DNA of 14,130 nt from assembly GCA_016183835.1 (NCBI GenBank), contig JACPDV010000392.1, positions 1 through 14,130 on the forward strand, in the 5' to 3' direction. The notes beneath the pieces are model-generated. The model made no database searches, was not told where the DNA came from, and saw nothing but the letters and a program-made list of their open reading frames with translations. Numbering within the stretch: position 1 is the first letter of the stretch; every line of letters starts with the position of its first letter. Origin of the DNA: Armatimonadota bacterium. GTDB taxonomy: Bacteria; Armatimonadota; UBA10988. Below are positions 1-10,515 of the stretch, in pieces. The translations under genes and the position numbers were made by a program.

Positions 1-1
1 G

Positions 2-337
2 GCGACCGACCCCTTCGGGCTGCTCCTCGTCGCGGTGCTGCCCGGCAGTCTTCTGGCGATGGGGGTCTGTGCCGTGCTCCTCGGCGCCCAGGGCGGGCTG
101 GTGCCGCTCCTCACCCTGGCGCTGATCGGGGATCACGCGCGGCGCGAGCGGCGGCAGAATGTCTACGGCGCCATCTTCTTCTGGCGCGACATGGGCGCCG
201 CCTCGTCGCTGCTCGTGGGGCAGTGGATCCGCGAGAGCGCCGGCATCCGGTCGGCGATGTTCGCCATGGCCGCCGTGTCGGTGGCCTGCGCCGTACTCTC
301 CGGCGTGCTCAGCCGCCGGGCGGAGGAGCAGCTATGA
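2..337 (+). CDS. MFS transporter, C-terminal part (5' end outside window)
   Basis: This is the last part of a major facilitator superfamily permease in the inner membrane; the substrate cannot be told. The frame is open from the window edge to the TGA at 335-337. About 112 residues are visible and hold three hydrophobic helices that fit TM10-12: one beginning LLAMGVCAVLLGAQGGLVPL, one around FFWRDMGAASSLLVGQWI, and one around SAMFAMAAVSVACAVLSGVL. The loop GDHARRERRQNVYGAIFFWRD is the basic cytoplasmic loop before TM11, which is typical of MFS exporters and sugar-type permeases. The ATG at 35 is internal and is not the true start. The stop overlaps the start of the next gene (ATGA), so the two are translationally coupled. 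Family assignment is fairly sure; function is open. Confidence 0.75.
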   Translation, partial: ATDPFGLLLVAVLPGSLLAMGVCAVLLGAQGGLVPLLTLALIGDHARRERRQNVYGAIFFWRDMGAASSLLVGQWIRESAGIRSAMFAMAAVSVACAVLSGVLSRRAEEQL

Positions 338-597
338 CCCGCACCCTCGGCCGCGTGATCGGGCTGATGGGCTGGATAGCCCTCCTCCCGGTGTCGGCCA
401 CGCTGATGTGGCTCCTGCCGCTCCTGTCCAAGGTCACCGGCGGCCACCGCCGCGACCCGTGGTGGCCGTTCACCCGCTGGTTGCGCGTGATCGCCCTGCC
501 GGTGCGCTTCGGCGACTGGTGGGAGGAGCGCTTCGTGCGGGTCACGCCGCCGGCTGAGGCGGCTGCTCCACCGCCCGCCCGCCCGGCTCGCTCGTGA
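334..597 (+). CDS. Small hypothetical membrane protein (87 aa)
   Basis: I do not recognise a family. The ATG at 334 overlaps the MFS stop in ATGA and is preceded by GGAGGAG at about 322-328, which supports this start over the longer in-frame extension. The product has a hydrophobic N-terminal segment (residues about 6-30, RVIGLMGWIALLPVSATLMW) that likely forms one or two membrane passes. A Trp/Arg-rich amphipathic stretch follows (DPWWPFTRWLRVIALPVRFG), then an Ala/Pro-rich tail. Coupling to the MFS gene suggests an accessory or simply co-transcribed membrane protein. It ends just before a convergent gene. Confidence 0.6.
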   Translation: MTRTLGRVIGLMGWIALLPVSATLMWLLPLLSKVTGGHRRDPWWPFTRWLRVIALPVRFGDWWEERFVRVTPPAEAAAPPPARPARS

Positions 598-610
598 GCG
601 CTCGGCGCTC
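596..610. terminator. Short GC hairpin between convergent genes
   Basis: GAGCGC at 596-601 pairs perfectly with GCGCTC at 605-610 across a TCG loop. It sits between two convergent coding regions (ends at 597 and 635), where a bidirectional terminator would be expected. There is no T tract on either strand, so this is a weak call based on position and symmetry only. Confidence 0.25.
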
Positions 611-634
611 CAGATCCCTATGCCCGCGCACCGT

Positions 635-1834
635 TCACCGCTCGTACAGCCGATGGGCGAACGTGAACCCACGCACCTCGTCCGGCGACTTGCCGGCAAA
701 CGGTTCCACCTCGGCCGCCGCGCCACCCAGCATCTGCACGAGCAACACGCCCTCGTAGCGTTCGTGGTAGTCCTCGAACAGCCGGCCGGTCCTGTCGTCC
801 ACGTGCGGCACCACCAGCTCATAGCGCACCAGGCCCGTGTCGGGCGTCACGCTCGCGGGATCCGGCCCGTTGCCGCGCACCTGGAACTGACGCGGCCGGC
901 CGCCGAAGTCGCCGACGGAGACGATCACCTGCGTCGGGTCCATGTAGTGATAGGCGAACGAGAGGTGGCCCACCCAGTAGTCGAGCCGGCGGTTCAGTCC
1001 CGAGTATCCGCCCGTGCCTTGCCGGTACCAGTTGCCGCCCAGCGTGCCCTCGGCGTCGTAGCCGATACGCCCCCCGAGGGGCGACGTGTGGCGCGGGTTG
1101 AGGTGCAGCAACGCCGTGCGGAGTGGCTCGTCCACGTAGTCGAACGGATCCACGGTGAAGAGCTTCCAAGGATCATGGACTGCATACTGCTCCGGCCGGA
1201 CGAATTCGCGGCGCGGCACGTTCAGGTCGATCAGCGAGAAGTCGAACGTCTGGTGGCCGATCCGGCCGATCACCTGTCCGGCTTTGATCGGCACCGCCAC
1301 ATGGATCGGCTGACCCGGGGCGAGGTGCCCCACCGGGGCAGCGATCTCGGGTTCGAGCTGCACCAGGTGGTCCAGGTAGCTGAAGCAGGACGCCGAGTGC
1401 TGCAGCACCACGCGCAGATCCACTGGGCGGTCGAAGACCGTGGGGTCCGGGCTGCCCATCGGCCGCCACTGGATCTCGACAATCTTGCCGTCGGCCACGG
1501 CAAGGACCGGGTAGCGGTCGGCCGGGTCGGTGGTCAGTCTGGGGATCACGTAGAGATGATCGCTCGGAGTCACATGCCCGCTGGCCATCAGCCCGAGCGG
1601 ACGGATCTGGGCGATGTCCTCAAGCCGGAGGGGGAACGTGGCCAGTCTGACGGGTCGGTCGGGCAGGTTGCCCGCCCAGCGCTGCCGCAGATCGGCCGCG
1701 GCAGCTTCGTAGGACAGCCCGGCCTCCGCCCGGCCACCCCCATCCGCGGACTGTACGGGCATGCACGCCGGGATCCCACAGAACGCGATCCACACCGCTC
1801 CAGGCAGTGTCAGACGGCGCCAGTTCGAGCGCAT
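635..1834 (-). CDS. Putative lipoprotein with degenerate M23/LytM-like (duplicated hybrid motif) domain
   Basis: The product is 399 residues. I chose the ATG at 1834 over the ATG at 1840 because AGAGGG at 1846-1841 lies six bases upstream of it and only touches the other. The N-terminus is RSNWRR, a hydrophobic run and IPAC at residues 21-24, which suggests a lipoprotein signal although Pro at -2 is unusual. Residues about 80-205 resemble an M23 beta fold: GHVTPSDHLYVIP (H87, D92, H93), PVLAVADGKIVEI (109-121), FSYLDHL (H156), and PIKAGQVIGRIG followed by FDFSLID (197-203), where active LytM enzymes carry the HxH zinc motif. That motif is absent, so hydrolase activity is doubtful; binding or structural roles are possible. 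The C-terminal half (about 220-399) is a beta-rich region I cannot assign. It lies alone on the minus strand, convergent with the MFS pair. Confidence 0.7.
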   Translation of the reverse strand: MRSNWRRLTLPGAVWIAFCGIPACMPVQSADGGGRAEAGLSYEAAAADLRQRWAGNLPDRPVRLATFPLRLEDIAQIRPLGLMASGHVTPSDHLYVIPRLTTDPADRYPVLAVADGKIVEIQWRPMGSPDPTVFDRPVDLRVVLQHSASCFSYLDHLVQLEPEIAAPVGHLAPGQPIHVAVPIKAGQVIGRIGHQTFDFSLIDLNVPRREFVRPEQYAVHDPWKLFTVDPFDYVDEPLRTALLHLNPRHTSPLGGRIGYDAEGTLGGNWYRQGTGGYSGLNRRLDYWVGHLSFAYHYMDPTQVIVSVGDFGGRPRQFQVRGNGPDPASVTPDTGLVRYELVVPHVDDRTGRLFEDYHERYEGVLLVQMLGGAAAEVEPFAGKSPDEVRGFTFAHRLYER

Positions 1835-2346
1835 GGCCATCCCTCTTAGCCCTTGGCAGGTGCGTGAGGTATACCCCTCAGGCCGTCCGATCACTCCCGC
1901 CCGGCGACACGCTCACCTGCGTCGGGTTCATGTGCGGCCCACCGCACACCCGCCCCCGCACGACGGCGCCGGCTCGATCGCATGGCAGCCCTCCTCCGCC
2001 CTCGTCGCACGGCGGGATCATCGCTACCCCGCGGGCCGGTCGAATCCGCCCGCGCGGCCCGGGCAGAGAGCCGGCCGATCCCGCACCGAGCTGTTCCGGA
2101 CTCGCAGGTCACGCTTGGCCGAAACCCCGCCGTCTGTCGACTCCGGAAGACCACCAGACCGCCTCCAGCGCCGCTTCGGGCCGTCGTTGTTGCCGCCCTG
2201 TGACGATCGGCGGCTGTGCGCGGCCCTCTCGACGGCAAAATGAGGGTACTGATCCGGAACACCGCCCGGGGGGGCCGAGGCGCTGGGCGGGCTCAACGCC
2301 TGGAGCCGTACGGAGGGGCAGCCACTTGCCCGGCTGCCGGAGGATC
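1835..2346. other. 512-bp stretch without a convincing gene, containing a possible gene relic
   Basis: This region separates the divergent lipoprotein and methyltransferase genes and should hold both promoters. No AT-rich -10/-35 pair stands out in this GC-rich DNA. Frames open here on both strands give Arg/Pro/Ala-rich translations with no family character and are probably spurious. On the minus strand, positions 1913-1933 match 926-946 of the lipoprotein gene at 20 of 21 bases and encode HMNPTQV in place of YMDPTQV; that frame ends at a TGA (1880-1878). A decayed paralogue C-terminus is possible. Confidence 0.45.
2317..2343 (+). promoter_or_regulatory. Hairpin directly abutting the methyltransferase Shine-Dalgarno site
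   Basis: GGCAGCC at 2317-2323 pairs perfectly with GGCTGCC at 2332-2338 over an eight-base loop. The very next bases, 2339-2343, are GGAGG, the ribosome binding site for the ATG at 2347. The stem ends at the base before the site, so it may present or partly hinder ribosome entry. The symmetry and position are visible; regulation is inferred. Confidence 0.35.
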
Positions 2347-3624
2347 ATGATAGAACCCGTGGAGATCGAGAACTACACGCAGTTGGTGGCGGCAGGCGCC
2401 TACGAGCGCGACAGCGGCGGCTTGTTCGGCAAGCAGGACAACGTGCGCCGCTGCTGGGAGGACCAGATCAACCGCCAGGCCCTGCGCGACTTCCTCTCGG
2501 CGCTGGTGGAGGAGAAGCTCCGCAGCCTCTCCCGCTTGCGCGTGATCGACCTGGGCTGCGGCGCGGGCGAGGGCTACGAGATCCTCACCACCGTGCAGCA
2601 CGAGGGCATGGGCGTGGGCGCCGACCACCTCAGGGTCATGCCCGACTGGATCCTCGGCGGCTACAAGGGCGTCGACATCAGCCCGGCGATGATCGAGAAG
2701 GCCCGCGAGCGCTACAGCACCGATCCCAAGCTCCAGTTCGAGGTGGCGGACCTCAGGGACGGCCTGCCGCTGGCGCCGGACGAGGAGCCGTATGACATCT
2801 ACTTCTCCTCGTTCGGCTCGCTCTCCCACCTCGACGACGACGCCCTCGGCCGCGTGATCGACGGCATCTGCCACCACATGGGCCCGCGGGCCGTGTTCGT
2901 GGGCGACATGGTCGGCCGCTACTCCTACGAGTGGCAGCAGTACTGGGACGCGCCCGAGGAGGGCGCCGAGACGATGCGCCCGTATTCGATGTCGTACGTC
3001 TACCCTCCGGAGGTCCGCGCCGACGTGGAGCCGCTGACCTTCCCGCTGCGCTTCTGGGGCGGTTGTGAGCTGGTCGACTTCGTCTGCGCCCGCGCGGGCC
3101 GTCACGGCGTCGACATCGCCCGGCAGGACGTCCGCGACCGCTCGATCCTGGTCGGCCGCCACATGGACACGGCCGAGTTCAACCCCAACGCCCGGCCCGT
3201 CCGCCGGGTCGTCGCCAGCCTCCACGAGTTCAACCGCCGCACCGATCTCCGGGAGCTGCTGTTCGACTACCTCCCCGCGCCGGGCCACCCGGAGCTGAAT
3301 CACTTCTACGAGACCTACCAGATGGCCTGGAACAACGTGGTCCTGGCGCGCATCGACGCTGTCGCCGGCGACGGGCATCGCGACGAGGGCGAGCCGAACC
3401 AGCCCTGCGAGGCCAACGACAACCACCCGGAAGGCGTCTGCAAGGCCATCCACACCATCCGCAACGTGGTCGCCAACGTCGGCTGGTTCGAGATGGGCGA
3501 CCCGCTGGCGAACATCATCGAGCCGCAGCTCGGCTACGTGCTGCGGATGCTCGAGATCGATCTGCAGCAGGGCCTCGGCGCCGCGCACGGACTGCTTGGC
3601 ATTTTCGAGCTGGTGCGCCGCTGA
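2347..3624 (+). CDS. Class I SAM-dependent methyltransferase, 425 aa with long C-terminal extension
   Basis: The Rossmann methyltransferase domain occupies residues about 30-200. Motif I is RVIDLGCGAGEGYEIL (65-80), the acidic loop after beta-2 is YKGVDISPAMIEKARERY (106-123), VADLRDG (133-139) is the adenine-contacting acidic strand, and YDIYFSSFGSLSHLDDD (149-165) is motif IV. The start ATG has GGAGG just upstream. A conserved-looking N-terminal segment, YERDSGGLFGKQDNVRR (19-35), precedes the domain. Residues about 205-425 are not a domain I recognise; they are helical, with ANIIEPQLGYVLRMLEIDLQ near the end. The substrate is unknown. It stands 18 bp before an osmoprotectant-type ABC importer and is probably co-transcribed with it, so a methylated amine or a precursor of one is a reasonable but unproven substrate. 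It is longer than typical glycine/sarcosine methyltransferases (about 270 aa) and not obviously related to them. Confidence 0.8.
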   Translation: MIEPVEIENYTQLVAAGAYERDSGGLFGKQDNVRRCWEDQINRQALRDFLSALVEEKLRSLSRLRVIDLGCGAGEGYEILTTVQHEGMGVGADHLRVMPDWILGGYKGVDISPAMIEKARERYSTDPKLQFEVADLRDGLPLAPDEEPYDIYFSSFGSLSHLDDDALGRVIDGICHHMGPRAVFVGDMVGRYSYEWQQYWDAPEEGAETMRPYSMSYVYPPEVRADVEPLTFPLRFWGGCELVDFVCARAGRHGVDIARQDVRDRSILVGRHMDTAEFNPNARPVRRVVASLHEFNRRTDLRELLFDYLPAPGHPELNHFYETYQMAWNNVVLARIDAVAGDGHRDEGEPNQPCEANDNHPEGVCKAIHTIRNVVANVGWFEMGDPLANIIEPQLGYVLRMLEIDLQQGLGAAHGLLGIFELVRR

Positions 3625-3642
3625 GCCTGGCCGGAGCCGTCG

Positions 3643-4330
3643 ATGATCGAGCTGCATGAGGTGTCCAAGTCGTTCGACGAGGGCCGGAGGGAAGACCACC
3701 ATGCTCAAGATGATCAACCGGCTCATCGAGCCCACCTCCGGCACCGTCCTGGTCGACGGCGTGGACGTGCTGCAACGCGACCCGGTCGAGCTGCGCCGCT
3801 CCATCGGCTACGTCTTCCAGGGCGTGGGGCTGTTCCCCCACTTGAGCGTGATCGACAACGTCGGCATCGTGCCGTGGCTGCTTGGCACCGCGGCGTCGGA
3901 GCGCGACCGGCGGGCGTGAGCGCTGCTTGCCACGGTCGGTCTGGACCCGGCGGCCTACGCCGACCGGTCGCCGACCGGCCTCTCGGGCGGGGAGCAGCAG
4001 CGCGTCGGCGTCGCCCGCGCTCTGGCCGCGGACCCCGCCGTGCTGCTGATGGACGAGCCCTTCGGCGCGCTCGACGCCCTCACCCGCGAGCAGTTGCAGC
4101 AGGAGCTCCTGGCGCTCAAACAGAAGCTCGGCAAGACCATTGTGTTCGTCACGCACGACATCTTCGAGGCCCTCACCTTGGCCGACCGCATCGCCGTCAT
4201 GCACGATGGCGCACTCGACCAGATCGGCACACCGCACGAAATCCTGCGCCAGCCCGGCACCGACTTCGTCCGCGAGCTGTTCGAGAAGAAGACCCGCCAG
4301 CTTGCCCTGCACGAGGACGGCCTGCCATGA
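3643..4330 (+). pseudogene. Osmoprotectant ABC importer ATPase (OpuCA/ProV-like), broken by a deletion and a nonsense codon
   Basis: This would be the ATP-hydrolysing subunit of a glycine betaine/choline/carnitine importer. Translation starts as MIELHEVSKSFDEG at 3643 (GGAG upstream), but near 3685 the family sequence continues in another frame as GGKTTMLKMINRLIEPTSG. About 22-24 codons between them are missing, including most of the Walker A loop. A TGA at 3917-3919 then interrupts the frame; the same frame continues with ALLATVGLDP, LSGGEQQRVGVARAL (signature, from 3980), VLLMDEPFGALDALTR (Walker B and D loop, near 4040) and VTHDIFEALTLADRI (H loop) to the stop at 4330. Apart from these lesions the match is excellent. 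A restart at GTG 4040 would lack ATP binding. The stop overlaps the permease start (ATGA). Either a real pseudogene or an assembly error is possible. Confidence 0.85.
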
Positions 4331-5904
4331 GCGAGCTGCTTCCCCTCCTGCTGCAGCGCCGGGTGGAACTGGGCGAGCGGCTGATCCAGCACCTGCTGCT
4401 CACCGGCGCCGCCATGGCCGCCGCGGTGGCCGTCGGCGTGCCGCTGGGGCTCTGGGTCAAGGCCAGTGCCGGCGCCCGCGGGCCGATCCTGGGTCTGGCA
4501 GGCGTGGTCCAGACGGTGCCCAGTGTGGCGTTGCTCGGACTGCTCTTGCCGGTGATGGGGATCGGCGTGCCACCCGCCATCGTGGCCCTCGCCGTCTACG
4601 CGCTGCTCCCCATCGTCCGCAACACCTACGCTGGCCTGGACGGCGTGCCGGCGGAGATGGTCGAGGCCGGCGACGCCATGGGCTTCACGCCCCGCGGCCG
4701 CTTCCTCTACGTCGAGCTGCCACTGGCCCTGCCCGTGATCGTCGCCGGACTCCGCACCGCCACGGTGATCTGCGTGGGCGTGGCCACCCTGGCCGCCTTC
4801 ATCGGCGCCGGCGGCCTGGGAGAGTTCATCTTCCTCGGCCTGCAGCGGAACCAGAACAATCTGATCCTCCTCGGCGCCTTGCCCGCCGCGGTGCTGGCCC
4901 TGGTCCTCGACTACGCGATCGGGCGCGTCGAGGCCCACGTCCGGCGGGACCCCGTCACCGGGCGCGCACCGTCGCCCGCCCGCGCGGTCGCCTGGGCCGT
5001 CTCGCCGGCCCTCGTGCTCACCGCGTGCGGACTGTTCTTGGCGGCCGGCGCGCCACAAGCACCATCCGCGGGACCCAAGACCGGCAAGGTGGTCGTGGGG
5101 GCCAAGAGCTTCACCGAGCAGTACCTGATCGGCGAGATGATGGCCCTGCTGACCGAGCATCGCACCAACCTCGCCGTGGACCGCCGCTTCGGCCTGGAGG
5201 GCACGAAGATCCTCCACGCCGCGCTCGTTCGTGGCGATGTCGACCTCTACGCCGAGTACACCGGCACCGGGCTGATGAACGTGCTGAAGCTGCCGGCGAA
5301 GAAGGACCCGGACGAGGTCTACCGCCTCGTGTCCGATGGCTACAGGCAACGCTTCGGGGCCGCCTGGCTCCGACCGTTCGGGTTCAACAACACCTACACC
5401 ATCTGCGTCCGCGCCGCCGACGCGCGCCAGCACGGCTGGCACCGCGTGTCCGACCTGGCCGCCGCCGGCCCCTTACGCGCCGGTTTCTCCGGCGAGTTCA
5501 GCGAGCGCCCGGACGGCTATCCTTGCTTCCGCAAGCTCTACGGCTTCGCGTTCGAGAAGGTGAGGATGCTGGACCCGGGCCTGATGTACAAGGCCGCCGC
5601 GGCGGGCGAGGTGGACGTGATCTGCGGTTTCGGCACCGACGGCCGCATCACGGCTCTCGGCCTGCAGGGCCTCGAGGACGACCACGGCCTGTTCCCGCCC
5701 TACTACTGCGCCCCCGTGGTGCGCGGCGAGGCGCTGCAGGCCCACCCGGAGCTGCGGGAGGCGCTGGAGCTGCTGGCCGGACGCCTCGACGACGCCGCCA
5801 TGCGGCAGCTCAACTACGAGGTGGACGGACGCAAACGCTCGTCCGGTGAGGTGGCGCGGCAGTTCCTGCGGCGGGCCGGGCTGCTGCCGGCAGCGGGCTC
5901 GTAG
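4327..5904 (+). CDS. Osmoprotectant ABC importer permease fused to substrate-binding domain (OpuF/BilE-type)
   Basis: This 525-residue protein joins the permease and binding subunits of a glycine betaine/carnitine/choline importer. Residues about 1-205 form the BPD transport domain with five to six helices and the EAA coupling loop EAGDAMGFTPRGRFLYVELP (113-132) that docks the ATPase. A further helix (about 222-242) acts as a membrane anchor. The periplasmic binding domain (about 254-515) shows the family hallmarks VVVGAKSFTEQYLIGEMM (255-272) and DLYAEYTGTGLMNVL (306-320). The start ATG overlaps the ATPase stop and has GAGGA about nine bases upstream. The frame is also open upstream through the whole ATPase region, but there it reads out of the ATPase frame, so the protein begins at 4327. 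This gene is intact, in contrast to its ATPase partner. Confidence 0.9.
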   Translation: MSELLPLLLQRRVELGERLIQHLLLTGAAMAAAVAVGVPLGLWVKASAGARGPILGLAGVVQTVPSVALLGLLLPVMGIGVPPAIVALAVYALLPIVRNTYAGLDGVPAEMVEAGDAMGFTPRGRFLYVELPLALPVIVAGLRTATVICVGVATLAAFIGAGGLGEFIFLGLQRNQNNLILLGALPAAVLALVLDYAIGRVEAHVRRDPVTGRAPSPARAVAWAVSPALVLTACGLFLAAGAPQAPSAGPKTGKVVVGAKSFTEQYLIGEMMALLTEHRTNLAVDRRFGLEGTKILHAALVRGDVDLYAEYTGTGLMNVLKLPAKKDPDEVYRLVSDGYRQRFGAAWLRPFGFNNTYTICVRAADARQHGWHRVSDLAAAGPLRAGFSGEFSERPDGYPCFRKLYGFAFEKVRMLDPGLMYKAAAAGEVDVICGFGTDGRITALGLQGLEDDHGLFPPYYCAPVVRGEALQAHPELREALELLAGRLDDAAMRQLNYEVDGRKRSSGEVARQFLRRAGLLPAAGS

Positions 5905-5909
5905 GCGGC

Positions 5910-5926
5910 CGCGGCTTCGCGCCGCG
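5910..5926 (+). other. Small GC hairpin between importer and peptidase genes
   Basis: CGCGGC at 5910-5915 pairs with GCCGCG at 5921-5926 over a TTCGC loop, six bases after the importer stop. There is no following T tract. It could mark the end of the importer transcript, but in DNA this GC-rich such a stem can arise by chance. Confidence 0.2.
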
Positions 5927-5981
5927 CGGGGAGGGACCACGCCCGCCGCCGCCAACCCCACCCCTCGTCCGGAGATGCCGC

Positions 5982-8339
<2,358 letters not shown>

Positions 8340-9486
8340 GCCGCTCCGGCCGGCTGCAGTCGCTCGACCTGCTCCGCTGCGTGGCGGTGCTCGGCGTGCT
8401 GGTGGTGCACTTCCAGCAGTTCTACGGCTGGAAGTCCGAGTCGCTCGCCGGCCGCGCGTGGGGCCGGCTGATGTTCGCCGGCGGCACGGGGGTGGACCTG
8501 TTCTTTGTCCTCAGCGGCTTCCTCGTCTCCGGGCTGCTGTTCGTGGAGTACCAGAAGCACGGCGACCTGCGCGGCTGGACGTTCCTGATTCGCCGCGGCT
8601 TCAAGATCTACCCGAACTACTACCTCCTGATCGTGGGCACGTTCCTGGTGGACGGGTGGCGCGGCGAGGACGTAGCGCATTACGCCCGCGTCTTCGGCGG
8701 GCAATGCCTCTACGTGCACAACTACTTCGCGATGCGCTGGGACCACACGTGGTCGCTGGCCATCGAGGAGCACTTCTACTTCCTCCTGACCGGCTGCCTG
8801 GTGCTCCTGGCGCGCTCGCGGCGCGGCGAGGCGGACCCCTTCCGCAGCCTGGCGTGGATCCTGCCGCTGGCGGGCCTGGCGGTGATCGGCCTGCGCGTGC
8901 TGACGGCGGTCTGCACCGGCCGGCCGTACGGCTTCGAAGTCAACATGGCGCGCACGCACCTGCGCATCGACGAGCTGGGCTGGGGCGTGTGGCTGGCGTA
9001 CTGGTACCACTTCCGTCGCCCGGCGCTGACCCACTGGGTGAACCGCCGCCGCGGCTGGATCGCATTCGTGAGCGCGCTCTGCTACCTGCCGGCGCTGCTG
9101 GACGGCAGCCGGTCGTTCCTCTGGGTCACACTGACGTTCACGAGCGTGGCGCTGGGTGGTGTGGGGGTGGTGGCGCTGGCGATGATCCCGCGCGACGGCA
9201 GCTCCCCCAGGCCGCCCGGCCGGCTGAAGCGGGCGATGGCGTTCGTGGGATTCCACTCGTACTCGATCTACCTGTTCCACCGGCCGGTGGAGACGGGGTT
9301 CGTGTGGCTGAGCAAGCATGGCTTTCTGCCGCAGGCGGAGGGCTGGCCGGCGCGACTGCTGCTGTTCGTGCTGTTCACGGCGGCGGCCGTGGGGGTCGGC
9401 TATGTGACGGGGATGGTGGTGGAGCAGCCGGCGCTGCGGCTGCGCGATCGCTGGTTCCCGTCGCGGGCGGGCGGGTTGGCGGTGGG

Positions 9487-10515
9487 TCAGGAGGCGGGCG
9501 GCTGACCGCGCGAGGGCACTCGAACGATCCGCTCAGCGGGCAGGTCGGCCAGGAGGCACTCCCAGTTGGCCGGCTTGCGGGTGCGGTTTTCGACCTCGAT
9601 GACGGCGTTGGTGGCGGCGTGGAGAACGTGGTCCAGCACCAGCCGGAAATCGGGAGCCTGCCATGAGACTTGGATGCGGTCCTTCGCCCGCCGCACGGTG
9701 AGGAAGTCGGCGCCGCCGACGCCTCGCACCAGTTGGACACGGTCGGCCTCGGCGAGCGGGATCGTCAGGGTTCGCCGCACCCCGGTCTCCGCCATCGTGT
9801 CCGCTGTCAGCCGGTAGCCCCAGCGGCCGAGGTACCGGTGGGCGCCGAGCGCGGCCAGCTCGCACACCAGACCGATCAACGCCAGCTCTCCCGGCGTGCT
9901 CTTCACCATCTCAGGGGCGTAGCGGCCGAGGACGCCGTTGTACACGAACCCGAAGCCAATGAGGACCGGCACGGTGAAGGCCAGATTCCTGAACTCGTTG
10001 CGCATCAGGCTGTAAGACCATGGCTCCTCCCAGAGTGCCGACTGCCAACGCTCACGTGCGACCGTCAGCCGCTCCCAGAACACCGGGTCCAGCGCCTCGG
10101 CCTGCGCGCCGAGCAGGGTCAGCGGCGCCTCCAGCGCCCGCCCGTCACACGTGGCAAGTGAGTAGGTGGCCCGGCCCGGCATCCCTCTGATGTGCAGCCC
10201 AGTGACCTCGCGCCAGTCGAGGTGCACTTCGCGCTTCGCGTCGAGGCGTGTCACACCGGTATCCGTCACGGTCAGTGACCACGATGCGCGCTGCGTCTGC
10301 CACCACGCCATGTAGGCATAGAGGACGACCATCAGCGCCAGGTAGCCCATGAGGACCCATGCTGCCGGCCGCTCCAGGTGCCGGTGCAGGCCCATCGCGC
10401 AGCCCATGGCCACCATCACCACGGCCACGAACGCGGTGGCGAGCCAACCTCCGTAGCGCGTGCGTGCCGGGGGGCAGTAGGTCTGTGTGGTGGAGCCGTC
10501 TGAGCCGTCCGTCAT
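9487..10515 (-). CDS. Four-TM membrane protein with two soluble beta-rich (PH-like?) segments, copy B
   Basis: The product has 342 residues and I do not recognise a family with certainty. Hydrophobic pairs lie at about 23-42 and 51-72, and again at about 177-196 and 209-228. Each pair is followed by a soluble segment rich in beta strands: SWSLTVTDTGVTRLDAKREV (79-98) with HLDWREVTGLHIR (98-110), and YRLTADTMAETGVRRTLTIP (234-253) with DRVQLVRGVGGADFLTVRR. The pattern 'polar strand, gene-product-specific turn, W-x-E/D-V, hydrophobic strand' recalls bacterial PH-like (bPH2/YdbS-type) domains, but that is a guess. The ATG at 10515 overlaps the stop of copy A in ATGA, so the two are co-translated. 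The 3' end overlaps the acyltransferase gene by 19 bases on the opposite strand. Confidence 0.65.
   Translation of the reverse strand: MTDGSDGSTTQTYCPPARTRYGGWLATAFVAVVMVAMGCAMGLHRHLERPAAWVLMGYLALMVVLYAYMAWWQTQRASWSLTVTDTGVTRLDAKREVHLDWREVTGLHIRGMPGRATYSLATCDGRALEAPLTLLGAQAEALDPVFWERLTVARERWQSALWEEPWSYSLMRNEFRNLAFTVPVLIGFGFVYNGVLGRYAPEMVKSTPGELALIGLVCELAALGAHRYLGRWGYRLTADTMAETGVRRTLTIPLAEADRVQLVRGVGGADFLTVRRAKDRIQVSWQAPDFRLVLDHVLHAATNAVIEVENRTRKPANWECLLADLPAERIVRVPSRGQPPAS

Noticed and set aside
1982..2203. Small genes in the 1835-2346 gap
   Set aside because: All are Arg/Pro/Ala-rich, overlap each other on both strands and lack a convincing ribosome binding site or motif.
2293..3804. Long minus-strand frame opposite the methyltransferase
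   Set aside because: It is rich in Val/Ala/Arg/Asp in the pattern of a mirror frame of GC-rich coding DNA and shows no family motif.
3917..3919. TGA as a recoded sense codon
   Set aside because: TGA ends several intact genes here (335, 3622, 9503, minus strand 635 and 12720), so recoding is unlikely. No selenocysteine role fits the ATPase position.
3643..5904. One 753-residue frame that looks like an ATPase-permease-binding protein fusion
   Set aside because: After residue 14 this frame reads out of phase with the ATPase; the true ATPase sequence lies in another frame. The permease starts at ATG 4327 with its own ribosome binding site.
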